A stretch of DNA of 20,471 nucleotides. It comes from a virus. How positions within the stretch are numbered: the stretch's first letter is position 1; every line of letters begins with the position of its first letter. Of the stretch, positions 1-6,559 are shown one piece after another. The DNA is taken from IMG/VR virus record IMGVR_UViG_3300013133_002208, positions 1-20,471 of that record. One strand, 5' to 3'. The notes under the pieces are model-generated. The model searched no databases and was not told where the DNA came from. It worked only from the letters and a program-made list of their open reading frames with translations. Position numbers and translations under genes: made by a program.

Positions 1-1
1 A

Positions 2-943
2 TGCTACGTTTGCGGCGGTACGGGTTATGTCCTCCCTGATGAAATGGATCGGGTCGCTCGTTACCTTACACAGGCATATGCCATCGTGCCCGACAATAAG
101 ACTCGTGACGATTGGGAACTCGAACGCACGATCTTACTCTATTCTCTTAGCGGCTGGAAATGGCTTTATGCGGCGGAGGAGGGCCGTTGGGAGGTAATCG
201 AATCGGAGATTAAATTCGAGGTCCCCGTTGCGAATCCCACGACGGGCCGGGCTTTGTCCAAAGTCGTATTTGTCGGCAAAATTGACCGTCTCGTGCGAGA
301 TAAAAATACTGGACTCGTGTATGTATGGGAGCGGAAATCCACAAGTCATTCAATCACGAGCCAAGACTATTGGACCGCACTTACGCAGGGCGATCAGATT
401 AGTGGTTATCTTGCTGGTGGCCGGCACGCACAACGCATTGGGTGTTTACGACCCTACGGCATTAGACCTGAGGATACTCCGATTGCCGGGGCGTGGTGCG
501 ACGTATGGCACAAACCCGATATCATGCCAAAAAAAATCTCAAAAGCCGATCTTAAAATGCTGGTGGATACTGGGGAATACTGCGGGACTCACATTACAGG
601 ATCGATTCCATTAGGTGACTCAGTAATCGAGACCGCCGAGATGTACGGCGCTCGGCTCATTCAAGATATTGGCGAACGCCCCGAGCACTATTTTGCTCAG
701 CGCGAGGTCTCCCGCACAGATAAGGAGCTTGAGGTTTTTCAAGCCCGACTGTTTAAGCTTGCCAAACAGATTAGAGCAATAGAAAAAGGCGATCTCTGGG
801 TGGAGAATGGGAGGTCTTGTGAGAATCCGTTCTATTGTGAATTCCGGCCCCTCTGTCAAGCAGGAGTTCAGGTGACACCGGGAACAGCGCCGGTGGGATA
901 TCAGTTGAAGCACCCGCAGGCCGAGGAAATACCGCTGGAATGA
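2..943 (+). CDS. PD-(D/E)XK nuclease, RecB/Cas4-like, 5'-partial
   Basis: Likely a phage exonuclease that resects DNA ends for recombination or replication. The frame is open to the left window edge, so the true start lies outside; the first internal ATG is at 44. Numbered from that ATG, the nuclease core is visible: D81 in GKIDRLV, E96 and K98 in VWERKST (the D...ExK signature), and Q118/Y122 in DQISGYL, which fits the QxxxY motif of RecB and Cas4 nucleases. Near the C-terminus three cysteines lie in SCENPFYCEFRPLC, as in nucleases that bind a 4Fe-4S cluster. Residues upstream of 44 read CYVCGGTGYV, a CxxCxGxG knuckle that could supply the remaining cluster cysteine or bind zinc. The stop overlaps the next ATG (ATGA). 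The family call is from visible motifs; the exonuclease role is inference from its recombination-type neighbours. Confidence 0.8.
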   Translation, partial: CYVCGGTGYVLPDEMDRVARYLTQAYAIVPDNKTRDDWELERTILLYSLSGWKWLYAAEEGRWEVIESEIKFEVPVANPTTGRALSKVVFVGKIDRLVRDKNTGLVYVWERKSTSHSITSQDYWTALTQGDQISGYLAGGRHAQRIGCLRPYGIRPEDTPIAGAWCDVWHKPDIMPKKISKADLKMLVDTGEYCGTHITGSIPLGDSVIETAEMYGARLIQDIGERPEHYFAQREVSRTDKELEVFQARLFKLAKQIRAIEKGDLWVENGRSCENPFYCEFRPLCQAGVQVTPGTAPVGYQLKHPQAEEIPLE

Positions 944-1065
944 GGAGGATTCCCGGATGGCCGGAATACGCGGTAACAGACGCCGGGGGAGTATGGAGCT
1001 ACCGCGCAAAGAAATGGTTGCGGCCGTACAGGTCGATCTTGGAAACACCTTTGGAGGAATCAATA
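940..1065 (+). other. NUMOD4-like segment in frame with the ATPase
   Basis: These 42 codons start at an ATG that overlaps the nuclease stop (ATGA) and read without a stop into the ATPase. The text RRIPGWPEYAVTDAGGVWSY, followed by KKWLRPYRS, follows the NUMOD4 pattern as I know it (I-P-G-aromatic-x-x-Y-x-V-[ST]-[ND]-x-G-x-V-x-S, then a basic W/L-K/R-P-S/Y element). NUMOD4 is normally a DNA-recognition module of HNH homing endonucleases. No HNH residues follow, so this looks like a remnant of an inserted endonuclease gene or a module captured by the ATPase. Whether it is translated as a fusion, as a leader, or not at all cannot be told from sequence. Confidence 0.55.
1053..1057 (+). promoter_or_regulatory. 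Shine-Dalgarno site deciding the ATPase start
   Basis: GGAGG lies 8 nt before ATG 1066. It supports translation of the ATPase core from 1066 rather than, or in addition to, ATG 940, whose nearest purine-rich stretch (GAGGAAA near 921-927) is farther away. Confidence 0.65.
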
Positions 1066-1902
1066 ATGGCTACCGCGCCCGTCCCTCGTATCAAAGCGCC
1101 CGTTCTTTCCTTACCGAAGCAACCACTCAAATCGTTTGCGGTTGCCCCCTGGATTGGGAATGGGGAGGGAGACAAGATAATTATATTCGGTAATTCGGGA
1201 ATGGGCAAAACCACACTCGCCGCAATGGCCCCTACTCCAGTGTTCGTTGGTATCGATGACGGTGGCCGGAAGATCAAACACCCAAAAACCGGGAAAGTGC
1301 TTGACCATGTTCCAGGCATTGAGACCTTTGGTGATGTTCGTGCAGCGCTTCAGAGCAACGTATTTGATAACTACGCCTCGGTTGTCCTCGATACCGTAAC
1401 CATGCTCCAGCATTGGGCTTTACCTTATATGTTCGCTACGATCCCGCACGAGAAAGGTGGCGTGGTCAAGTCTATAGAGGGGTGGGGGTGGGGAAAAGGT
1501 TATAGACACTTATTTGATGTCATGCACTTGATTCTCGCCGACTGTGACCGTCTCGTGCGTATGGGTAAGAATATCATTTTGATCGCTCAAGAGGCTGCGA
1601 TGACCGAGACCAATACCTCTGGGGAGAATTATCTAAAAGCGGGTCCCGATCTCCATCACAGCGATAAGCAGAGTGTCCGTAAAGATTATATTGCTTGGGC
1701 CGATCATGTGTTTCGTATCACTTGGGCGAACACCAAGGTCGAGGACCGTAAAATTAACCCAGTCAGTGGCCGCGTCATCAACGTCAAACCCGATGCTACG
1801 TTCGAGGCTAAGAGCCGTGGCTCGGCATTAGCCGATTGTGAGGCCGTCTCGTTCGAGCGACCGGACGATGATTCACTGTGGTCCTTACTTTTTAATCAGT
1901 AA
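1066..1902 (+). CDS. Sak4-like RecA-fold phage ATPase (AAA_24 type)
   Basis: Probable RecA-like NTPase of the Sak4 group, which promotes single-strand annealing together with a phage SSB. From ATG 1066 the protein is 278 aa. Walker A is GNSGMGKTT (residues 42-50) and Walker B is the hydrophobic strand SVVLD ending at D109. The compact, single-domain layout matches phage AAA_24 proteins. I chose ATG 1066 because GGAGG at 1053-1057 sits 8 nt upstream. An in-frame ATG at 940 overlapping the nuclease stop would add 42 codons that look like a NUMOD4 motif (separate entry). The neighbours, a RecB-like nuclease and an SSB-like protein, fit a recombination cassette. The 3' end carries a +1-frame SEC-C reading frame. 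The ATPase fold is firm; the Sak4 assignment is from memory of the family and not searched. Confidence 0.8.
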   Translation: MATAPVPRIKAPVLSLPKQPLKSFAVAPWIGNGEGDKIIIFGNSGMGKTTLAAMAPTPVFVGIDDGGRKIKHPKTGKVLDHVPGIETFGDVRAALQSNVFDNYASVVLDTVTMLQHWALPYMFATIPHEKGGVVKSIEGWGWGKGYRHLFDVMHLILADCDRLVRMGKNIILIAQEAAMTETNTSGENYLKAGPDLHHSDKQSVRKDYIAWADHVFRITWANTKVEDRKINPVSGRVINVKPDATFEAKSRGSALADCEAVSFERPDDDSLWSLLFNQ

Positions 1903-1999
1903 TGCCCCGTGTCCGTGCGGAAGCGGGCACAAGAAATGTTGTGGCAAGATCATCCCAGAGGGACTTGCAAGACTGAAATCATTGTTTGTGGAAGGGTAG
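1868..1999 (+). CDS. SEC-C zinc-motif small protein (hidden 43-codon frame)
   Basis: A 43-aa frame starts at ATG 1868 inside the ATPase 3' end and stops at TAG 1997-1999. It contains NAPCPCGSGHKKCCGK, a near-consensus SEC-C motif (PCPCGSGKKxKKCC), which binds one zinc ion and is known from the SecA C-terminus and many small or tail domains. The motif itself is too specific to be chance. No clear ribosome site precedes ATG 1868. It could be a translationally coupled small protein. Alternatively it could be the C-terminal tail of the ATPase reached by +1 frameshifting, or restored by a one-base change, at CTTTTTA 1888-1894. SEC-C motifs commonly end larger proteins, which favours the tail idea. 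Its stop precedes the next gene by two bases, and that gene's ribosome site lies within its last codons. Confidence 0.65.
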   Translation: MIHCGPYFLISNAPCPCGSGHKKCCGKIIPEGLARLKSLFVEG

Positions 2000-2001
2000 A
2001 C

Positions 2002-2190
2002 ATGAAGAAAGTACCGTTCGAGGAGATCAAGCCCAGTGCGTTTTTCCGTAAGGGGCAGGTTCTGTATCAGCGGTGTAAAGGCTATGGTAACGAGCTTGCT
2101 CAGGTTGTGTCAGGATCAAAAATTGGGTACTGTGACTATGGGAAGGACTTGGTCACTCTCGTCAACGCCCACATTGTGGAGGAGCAATAG
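2002..2190 (+). CDS. Small phage protein, unknown function
   Basis: A 62-aa protein that I do not recognise. It starts MKKVPFEEIKPSAFFRKGQV and reads as short alternating strands with a G-rich middle (GYGNELAQVVSGSKIGYCDYG), which suggests a small beta-barrel-type fold of the kind common in phage early regions. ATG 2002 has GGAAGGG 5 nt upstream, so the possible 31-codon extension to 1909 is discarded; that extension only re-reads the SEC-C frame. The stop is 3 nt before the next ATG, so it sits in the same operon between the ATPase and the SSB-like gene. Confidence 0.7.
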   Translation: MKKVPFEEIKPSAFFRKGQVLYQRCKGYGNELAQVVSGSKIGYCDYGKDLVTLVNAHIVEEQ

Positions 2191-2193
2191 TTT

Positions 2194-3090
2194 ATGTCAA
2201 ACATCGGACAAGCCGGAGATTATCGTGGTCTCGTGTTAGATCGTGGCCTGAGTAAGTCGTCGGGCGGCTATCTGCAACTGGTAATAAATCTGCAAGCGAC
2301 GGAGAAATGGGACCCGAACAATCAAGTTTGGACCTCCTACGAGTACGAGGATAACGAGGCGCAAGCCTTCCTAAACCTCGTCACCAGCAAAGAGAAGGAG
2401 AACGCTATTAACTGCCGTCAGATTATGCGGGCCTTTAATTGGGACGGCGCGTCGTTTGCAGCGCTGAACATTCCCGATAACGGTCTCGCCACGCAGATTC
2501 AATGGCGGATGGGTATGGAGATTTACAACGAGGAGGAACGATGTAAAGTACAGGGCATCTCCGCCTTCGATGCCGCGCCGGGTCGCGCAGTCGAAAAGCT
2601 CGATGTCGCCGACGCCAGGGCCATCGACGCCAAGTACGCCGCGATCTTGAAGAATCTCAGCGGCGGACCGAAGCCCAAGACGGCAAAGCCGGCGGCTCCT
2701 CCGGCGCAGACTCCGGCGCAGACTCCGGCGCAGGCCCCGGCGCAGCCGGACCCTCCCGTAGCAGTGGTTGCACCTGTTGCCCCCACCACTGCTATGACTG
2801 AACCCGTCACCAAGCCGAAGAAGCGCGGTCGCCCGGCGACTCCGAAACCGACTGCCGTGGTTTCGCCGGCTGTCTCGCAGCCTCCAGTCCCGGCGGCTGT
2901 TCCTATGCCCGCACTGCTGACACAAGCCGAAGCGTGGGAATACGTCTACAACACCGCTAACAAGGCTGGTAAGTCGGACCTCGATATCACGAACGGATGG
3001 GTAAAATCCGTCAATGAAGCTGGTGGAGATGAGAAGGTCGGAAATTGGACGGCGATTGCGACGGCAACGCTTAAGGAACTCGGCGTATAA
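2194..3090 (+). CDS. Candidate ssDNA-binding protein with AT-hook
   Basis: A 298-aa protein with three visible parts. Residues 1-115 are beta-rich (GDYRGLVLDRGLSKSSGGYL at 8-27) and resemble the OB-like domain of DUF669-type phage SSB proteins. Residues about 155-240 are a Pro/Ala linker with PAQT repeats and an AT-hook-like KKRGRPATP at 209-217. Residues 241-298 form a short helical tail domain ending KELGV. GGAGGAG lies about 9 nt before ATG 2194. Sak4 ATPases are commonly encoded next to an SSB, which supports the role here. The AT-hook would add minor-groove binding to duplex DNA. The acidic C-terminal tail usual for bacterial SSB is absent. The SSB assignment is inference from the fold impression and context. 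Confidence 0.5.
   Translation: MSNIGQAGDYRGLVLDRGLSKSSGGYLQLVINLQATEKWDPNNQVWTSYEYEDNEAQAFLNLVTSKEKENAINCRQIMRAFNWDGASFAALNIPDNGLATQIQWRMGMEIYNEEERCKVQGISAFDAAPGRAVEKLDVADARAIDAKYAAILKNLSGGPKPKTAKPAAPPAQTPAQTPAQAPAQPDPPVAVVAPVAPTTAMTEPVTKPKKRGRPATPKPTAVVSPAVSQPPVPAAVPMPALLTQAEAWEYVYNTANKAGKSDLDITNGWVKSVNEAGGDEKVGNWTAIATATLKELGV
2701..2745 (+). repeat. 12-bp tandem repeat encoding PAQT units
   Basis: Units begin CCGGCGCAG at 2701, 2713, 2725 and 2737; the first two are identical (CCGGCGCAGACT), the third ends GCC and the fourth is cut to 9 bp. They encode the PAQTPAQTPAQAPAQ linker of the SSB-like protein. Such repeats change copy number easily, so linker length may vary between related phages. 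Confidence 0.85.
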
Positions 3091-3104
3091 CTCTCTGTCT
3101 TACG

Positions 3105-3164
3105 GGGGATCAGGCGAGAAACTACTACAACGAGTTTGACCCATTCGCCGCTCACCTGATCCCC
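3105..3164. promoter_or_regulatory. Inverted repeat before the primase-helicase gene
   Basis: GGGGATCAGGCGAG (3105-3118) and CTCACCTGATCCCC (3151-3164) are 14-bp arms with one mismatch around a 32-nt loop, in the only sizeable non-coding gap of the left block (3091-3172). There is no T-run after it, so it is not a standard terminator. It could be an mRNA stem, an RNase III site, or a binding site for a replication protein. No convincing -35/-10 pair was found in the gap. Confidence 0.55.
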
Positions 3165-3211
3165 GATGGTCGGTGAAATTCCCGCCCGCGTGGGACGATT
3201 GCGGGGCTACT

Positions 3212-5494
3212 ATGAAGAAAGATAAACCGGATTTCGAGGACCTGGCCTTGACCTTTCAGGCCAACATGCTCCCCGGCATGACCGAGGATCTCGCGCAGAG
3301 TCTCGGCGTTACCGCCGATGCCGTGCATCGGCTCGGTGTCGGCTATTATCCGGCGGAACAGTGCTGGATATTTCCCGAACGGGATGGTGACGGCAATGTG
3401 ACCGGCCTCCTCCGCCGCTATGCGGATGGAAAGAAATATACTTGGAAAGGTTCTGAAAGAGGACTCTACTATGAATGTCTAGGTACTCAACAAAAGAACG
3501 CAGCAATACCGGAGTATCGGCCCCGATTCATTCGAGTGGGGGACGCTGGAGTACAGTGTCCGATTTGCCACAGAGAGCGGGATGGCTGTCTCGTGTCTGA
3601 TGAGGACCCAGAGGACCCCGCCTGCGTCATTTGCGTCCGAACCGCCGAAGGCGCGGAACGTTGCCTTGAAACTGGGGCTGGGTACTTCCATCGTCGTCAT
3701 ACCCAGCCTAATTATCGAGGAGGAACCGTATCTGTACTGCCTATATCGGATCAGCCGGTGGTTGTCACTGAGGGCGCGAGTGACTGCCTGGCTGCGATGG
3801 CGATGGGTTACGTGGCGGTCGGGAAGTCTAACGACACAGGCGGCAAGAATCTCGCGGGGCTACTCCAAGGCCGAGATGTCATCCTTGTCGGTGACCGTGA
3901 TCCGCACGGTGCCGGGCAGCGCGGCATGGAAGCGACTTTTCAATCGCTGCGGGAGTCTGTTCGGTCGATAGTCAAGGTTCTGCCCCCGGAAGGTAAGGGT
4001 AAAGACCTTCGGATTTGGCATCCCACTCGTGAAGAGTTCGAGGCGCACGTCAAGGCATCAGGGGACGCGGCCGACGATGGCTCCGTATTGCCGGATACCG
4101 CACCACTCACGTTGGTCAAATCGTGGATACAGCAAACTCAGATGCGTAATGGAGTTCCCTTGCTCCGGCGGGTGCACGGTGATTATTACCGTTGGGAAGG
4201 CACTGTTTACCGAAAGATTGACCAAGAGGAAATTCGAGGCGATTGGTATCAGTTCTTCACGGATCGGCAGGTTAGGGTCAAGGCTGGCAACGACATTAAA
4301 ATTACGACTTTACACCCTGATCGCAAATTCTGTGCCGACATCCACGATGCGGCATCAGCCTACTGTAATGTTCGCGTCGAGGACGGGGTACACGAGCCGT
4401 TCTCAATCAAGGCCCGCGCCCCGATGGACTTGGCTCGCGCCGTCGTATTTCAGAACGGCATCTTGTATCTCGCCGATGACCGGCTCGCCCCGCTGACCCC
4501 GGATGTGTTCCTGACGAGTACCCTGCCCTATGACTACAATCCAGCGCATACCTGCCCGCTTTGGCAGTGGTTCGTAGCGAACGTGTTCAACGGGGATCAG
4601 GAGTGCGTTGATCTGGTGCAGGAGTGGTTCGGTTACAATCTTATTGCCTCGAATCATATGCAAAGCATGATGTTTTTCTTCGGTGTGCCGGGTTCGGGCA
4701 AATCCACGATGGCGGGCGTCCTATCCGCCATGATGGGTTCAGCCCGCTGTTGCGGGGCTTCCACCGACAATTTTAAGGGTCTTTTCGGGAAGGAAACGTT
4801 ACTCAATAAATATAGTACGATTATGTCCGAGTCTCGCGACACCGGCAAAGGTGATATTGACAAACTACTACAGACGTGGAAAGCCATTACCGGCGGAGAC
4901 ATGATTAACGTGGCCCGTAAATACAAGGCCGCCGTGGACGCCCGATTGTTCTGCCGCCTGACCTATGTAGCGAATGAAGCCATTCCTTTCGATGATGTAT
5001 CACAGGCAATGGCGAATCGGATGAATTTGCTCTATTTTCCAAATAATTACCGGCGCAAGAATCCTGACCGAATGCTCGAACAAAAGCTCAAAGAGGAATT
5101 GCCGGGTATTGCCCTATGGTCCATTGTGGGTCTCAAACGCCTGTTGACGAATGATACGTTTACCGTGCCCACTGAGAGTAAGAACCATTTGGCTCAGTTG
5201 GCAGAGCTTACCAATCCAGTCGGTGTGATGTTGGAGGAATGTACGAAACTGCATATTGGGTCGGGGTTTATGGCCTATTACACCGAGTGTGGAGATCTAT
5301 ACGATCTATGGCGGGCATGGTGCGACTCCACTGGGATCAAGACGAATTTGAACGCCATCGGGTTTGGCATGAAACTATCCCACATGGAGAAGCCGTTGAT
5401 CCGTAGGCGGGTGGAGACGGCGGGTGTGCGAAAGTATGTGTACCAAGGCTTGGAAATCTTTTCTTGGGCGATGCAAAAATATCTACTGAAATAG
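3212..5494 (+). CDS. Primase-helicase: zinc finger, TOPRIM, SF3 helicase
   Basis: A 760-aa replicative protein that makes primers and unwinds DNA at the phage fork. In order: a short helical N-terminus; a zinc knuckle pair C116-x2-C119 and C138-x2-C141; a TOPRIM-like domain with E187 in TEGASD and D228/D230 in VGDRDPHG; a linker; and an SF3 (P4/D5-type) helicase with Walker A GVPGSGKST at 491-499, a Walker B-like strand ending STIMSES, and a later NRMNLLYFP segment typical of D5-type helicases. Position of the zinc motif after the first ~110 residues rather than at the very N-terminus is unusual. Start choice is uncertain: ATG 3212 has only a weak GGGG upstream, and an in-frame GTG at 3173 would add 13 residues. 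No separate helicase loader or DNA polymerase is seen in the window. Confidence 0.85.
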   Translation: MKKDKPDFEDLALTFQANMLPGMTEDLAQSLGVTADAVHRLGVGYYPAEQCWIFPERDGDGNVTGLLRRYADGKKYTWKGSERGLYYECLGTQQKNAAIPEYRPRFIRVGDAGVQCPICHRERDGCLVSDEDPEDPACVICVRTAEGAERCLETGAGYFHRRHTQPNYRGGTVSVLPISDQPVVVTEGASDCLAAMAMGYVAVGKSNDTGGKNLAGLLQGRDVILVGDRDPHGAGQRGMEATFQSLRESVRSIVKVLPPEGKGKDLRIWHPTREEFEAHVKASGDAADDGSVLPDTAPLTLVKSWIQQTQMRNGVPLLRRVHGDYYRWEGTVYRKIDQEEIRGDWYQFFTDRQVRVKAGNDIKITTLHPDRKFCADIHDAASAYCNVRVEDGVHEPFSIKARAPMDLARAVVFQNGILYLADDRLAPLTPDVFLTSTLPYDYNPAHTCPLWQWFVANVFNGDQECVDLVQEWFGYNLIASNHMQSMMFFFGVPGSGKSTMAGVLSAMMGSARCCGASTDNFKGLFGKETLLNKYSTIMSESRDTGKGDIDKLLQTWKAITGGDMINVARKYKAAVDARLFCRLTYVANEAIPFDDVSQAMANRMNLLYFPNNYRRKNPDRMLEQKLKEELPGIALWSIVGLKRLLTNDTFTVPTESKNHLAQLAELTNPVGVMLEECTKLHIGSGFMAYYTECGDLYDLWRAWCDSTGIKTNLNAIGFGMKLSHMEKPLIRRRVETAGVRKYVYQGLEIFSWAMQKYLLK

Positions 5495-5502
5495 GAGAAA
5501 GT

Positions 5503-5655
5503 ATGTACCTATGTAATGATTGTGGCGAAGAATTCGAGGTCCCTGCCTGTGAATACACTTATGCGAACGAAACTTTAATCGAGGATGAAGTTGAGGTCTG
5601 CCCTGCGTGTGGTAGCGATGACATCGTTTTGATAAGAAAGAGGTTTAATGTATGA
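5503..5655 (+). CDS. Small zinc-ribbon protein
   Basis: A 50-aa protein beginning MYLCNDCGEEFEVP. Two CxxC pairs (C4/C7 and C33/C36, the latter as CPACGSDD) form a standard zinc ribbon with an acidic middle and a basic end. GGAGAAAG just before ATG 5503 sets the start; an in-frame ATG at 5464 would lie inside the primase gene and lacks a ribosome site. It begins 8 nt after the primase-helicase stop and its stop overlaps the next start (ATGA). The function is unknown; similar small ribbons in phages may bind nucleic acid or a host protein. Confidence 0.75.
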   Translation: MYLCNDCGEEFEVPACEYTYANETLIEDEVEVCPACGSDDIVLIRKRFNV

Positions 5656-5927
5656 GGCTGAGACGACAGGTACAAGACCTCATCAATCAGATGAAGGTCC
5701 ATGAGCTAGAAATCATCCAACTTCGTAAGGAAGTTGGGTGTCGTGAACATGACTGGCGATTTGTTCGGGCCATCGTAGCTGATCTCGATTTGTGGTTTGT
5801 CTCGCGCATGACCTACGTATTCAAATGCTGGAACTGCGGCAAAGAGATCAAGCGTCGTGAAAAGGACTTGACTATCGATCAGCGCAAGGCTCTCAAGACC
5901 CTCGGTTACCCAGTGGAGGAAAAATGA
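5652..5927 (+). CDS. Small coiled-coil/zinc-motif protein
   Basis: A 91-aa protein that I do not recognise by name. Residues 1-28 form a charged amphipathic helix (RRQVQDLINQMKVHELEII), then C30-x2-H33 in GCREHDW and C59-x2-C62 in FKCWNCGK make a likely zinc site of the CxxHDW...CxxC type seen in many small phage proteins. The C-terminus is basic then acidic (YPVEEK). It overlaps the preceding and following genes by four bases each, so translation is coupled. Nucleic-acid binding is possible but not shown. Confidence 0.7.
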   Translation: MRLRRQVQDLINQMKVHELEIIQLRKEVGCREHDWRFVRAIVADLDLWFVSRMTYVFKCWNCGKEIKRREKDLTIDQRKALKTLGYPVEEK

Positions 5928-6559
5928 AAACAGTTATACCCGTGCTTTGTTTATTGTGTATCACAGGCGGCCTCGGCTGCGCTGCGCTATCCAGTTACGT
6001 GACGCCGGCCACCGTGGATCAGAAGGCCGTAGACTATGCCGTCAGCGCGGGCGTAGCAGATTCAAATGACTTTCAGGGTTTCGCCAACCTCGATAAAGCC
6101 CTTCGGCTTGAAGTCGCAGTTGAGTCAGCGTACCAGGTTAAAATCCTGGCCCTGAATCAGATAATTGAGAAGAACCAACTCGATTATGGCATTCTGCGCG
6201 GCGTGGTGACAAATAACGTCAAAGCAGCTCAAGCCCGCGAAGAGCAACTGTTCGGTGAGACCGGGCTATTGTCGATGGGTCTTTCGCTTCTCGGCGTGGG
6301 CGGTCTCGGCGGAGTTCTCGGTTTGATGCGTAAAAGACCTGGCGATATCACACCAGTCGAGATGGAATCAGCAATGGCCGGGATCAAGGGTACGGTCACA
6401 GCCAAAGATCGGCAGTTTGCGGAATTGGTTAAGGGTGTGCAGTCCTATCTCGATGCTAACCCTGGCGTAATTGCTAAGGGCCTCAAGGCCGCGATCACCG
6501 CTGCCCGGTCGTCGGATACCGCTACCGCCATTGCTACTGTGAAGGCGAGGTTGGCATGA
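5924..6559 (+). CDS. Lipoprotein-like membrane protein, unknown role
   Basis: A 211-aa protein. It begins with a signal peptide (MKTVIPVLCLLCITGGLGC) whose C19 fits a non-canonical lipobox (-3 to -1 is G-L-G rather than L-A-G). Residues about 40-112 are helical, and residues about 114-135 are a Gly/Leu membrane segment (LLSMGLSLLGVGGLGGVLGL) followed by RKRPGD, a positive stop. The last 75 residues are helical and Ala-rich. The expected layout is a lipid-anchored N-terminus, an envelope-facing middle, one inner-membrane helix and a cytoplasmic tail. This recalls single-gene spanins, but those usually end soon after the membrane helix and sit with lysis genes. A membrane anchor for replication, or superinfection exclusion, are other options. 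Overlaps both neighbours by four bases. Confidence 0.65.
   Translation: MKTVIPVLCLLCITGGLGCAALSSYVTPATVDQKAVDYAVSAGVADSNDFQGFANLDKALRLEVAVESAYQVKILALNQIIEKNQLDYGILRGVVTNNVKAAQAREEQLFGETGLLSMGLSLLGVGGLGGVLGLMRKRPGDITPVEMESAMAGIKGTVTAKDRQFAELVKGVQSYLDANPGVIAKGLKAAITAARSSDTATAIATVKARLA

Noticed and set aside
1909-2001. 31-codon N-terminal extension of the 62-aa protein
   Set aside because: It re-reads the SEC-C frame in another register, and ATG 2002 has a much better ribosome site 5 nt upstream.
2371-2925. 184-aa minus-strand frame opposite the SSB-like gene
   Set aside because: Its Arg/Ser/Leu repeats are the mirror of the Pro/Ala repeat linker; it is a shadow.
3136-3164. Possible promoter (TTGACC) before the primase-helicase gene
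   Set aside because: No acceptable -10 box lies 16-18 nt downstream.
3173-3211. GTG start adding 13 residues to the primase-helicase
   Set aside because: No ribosome site precedes it and the added residues have no family resemblance, though ATG 3212 is also weakly supported, so this is only a mild preference.
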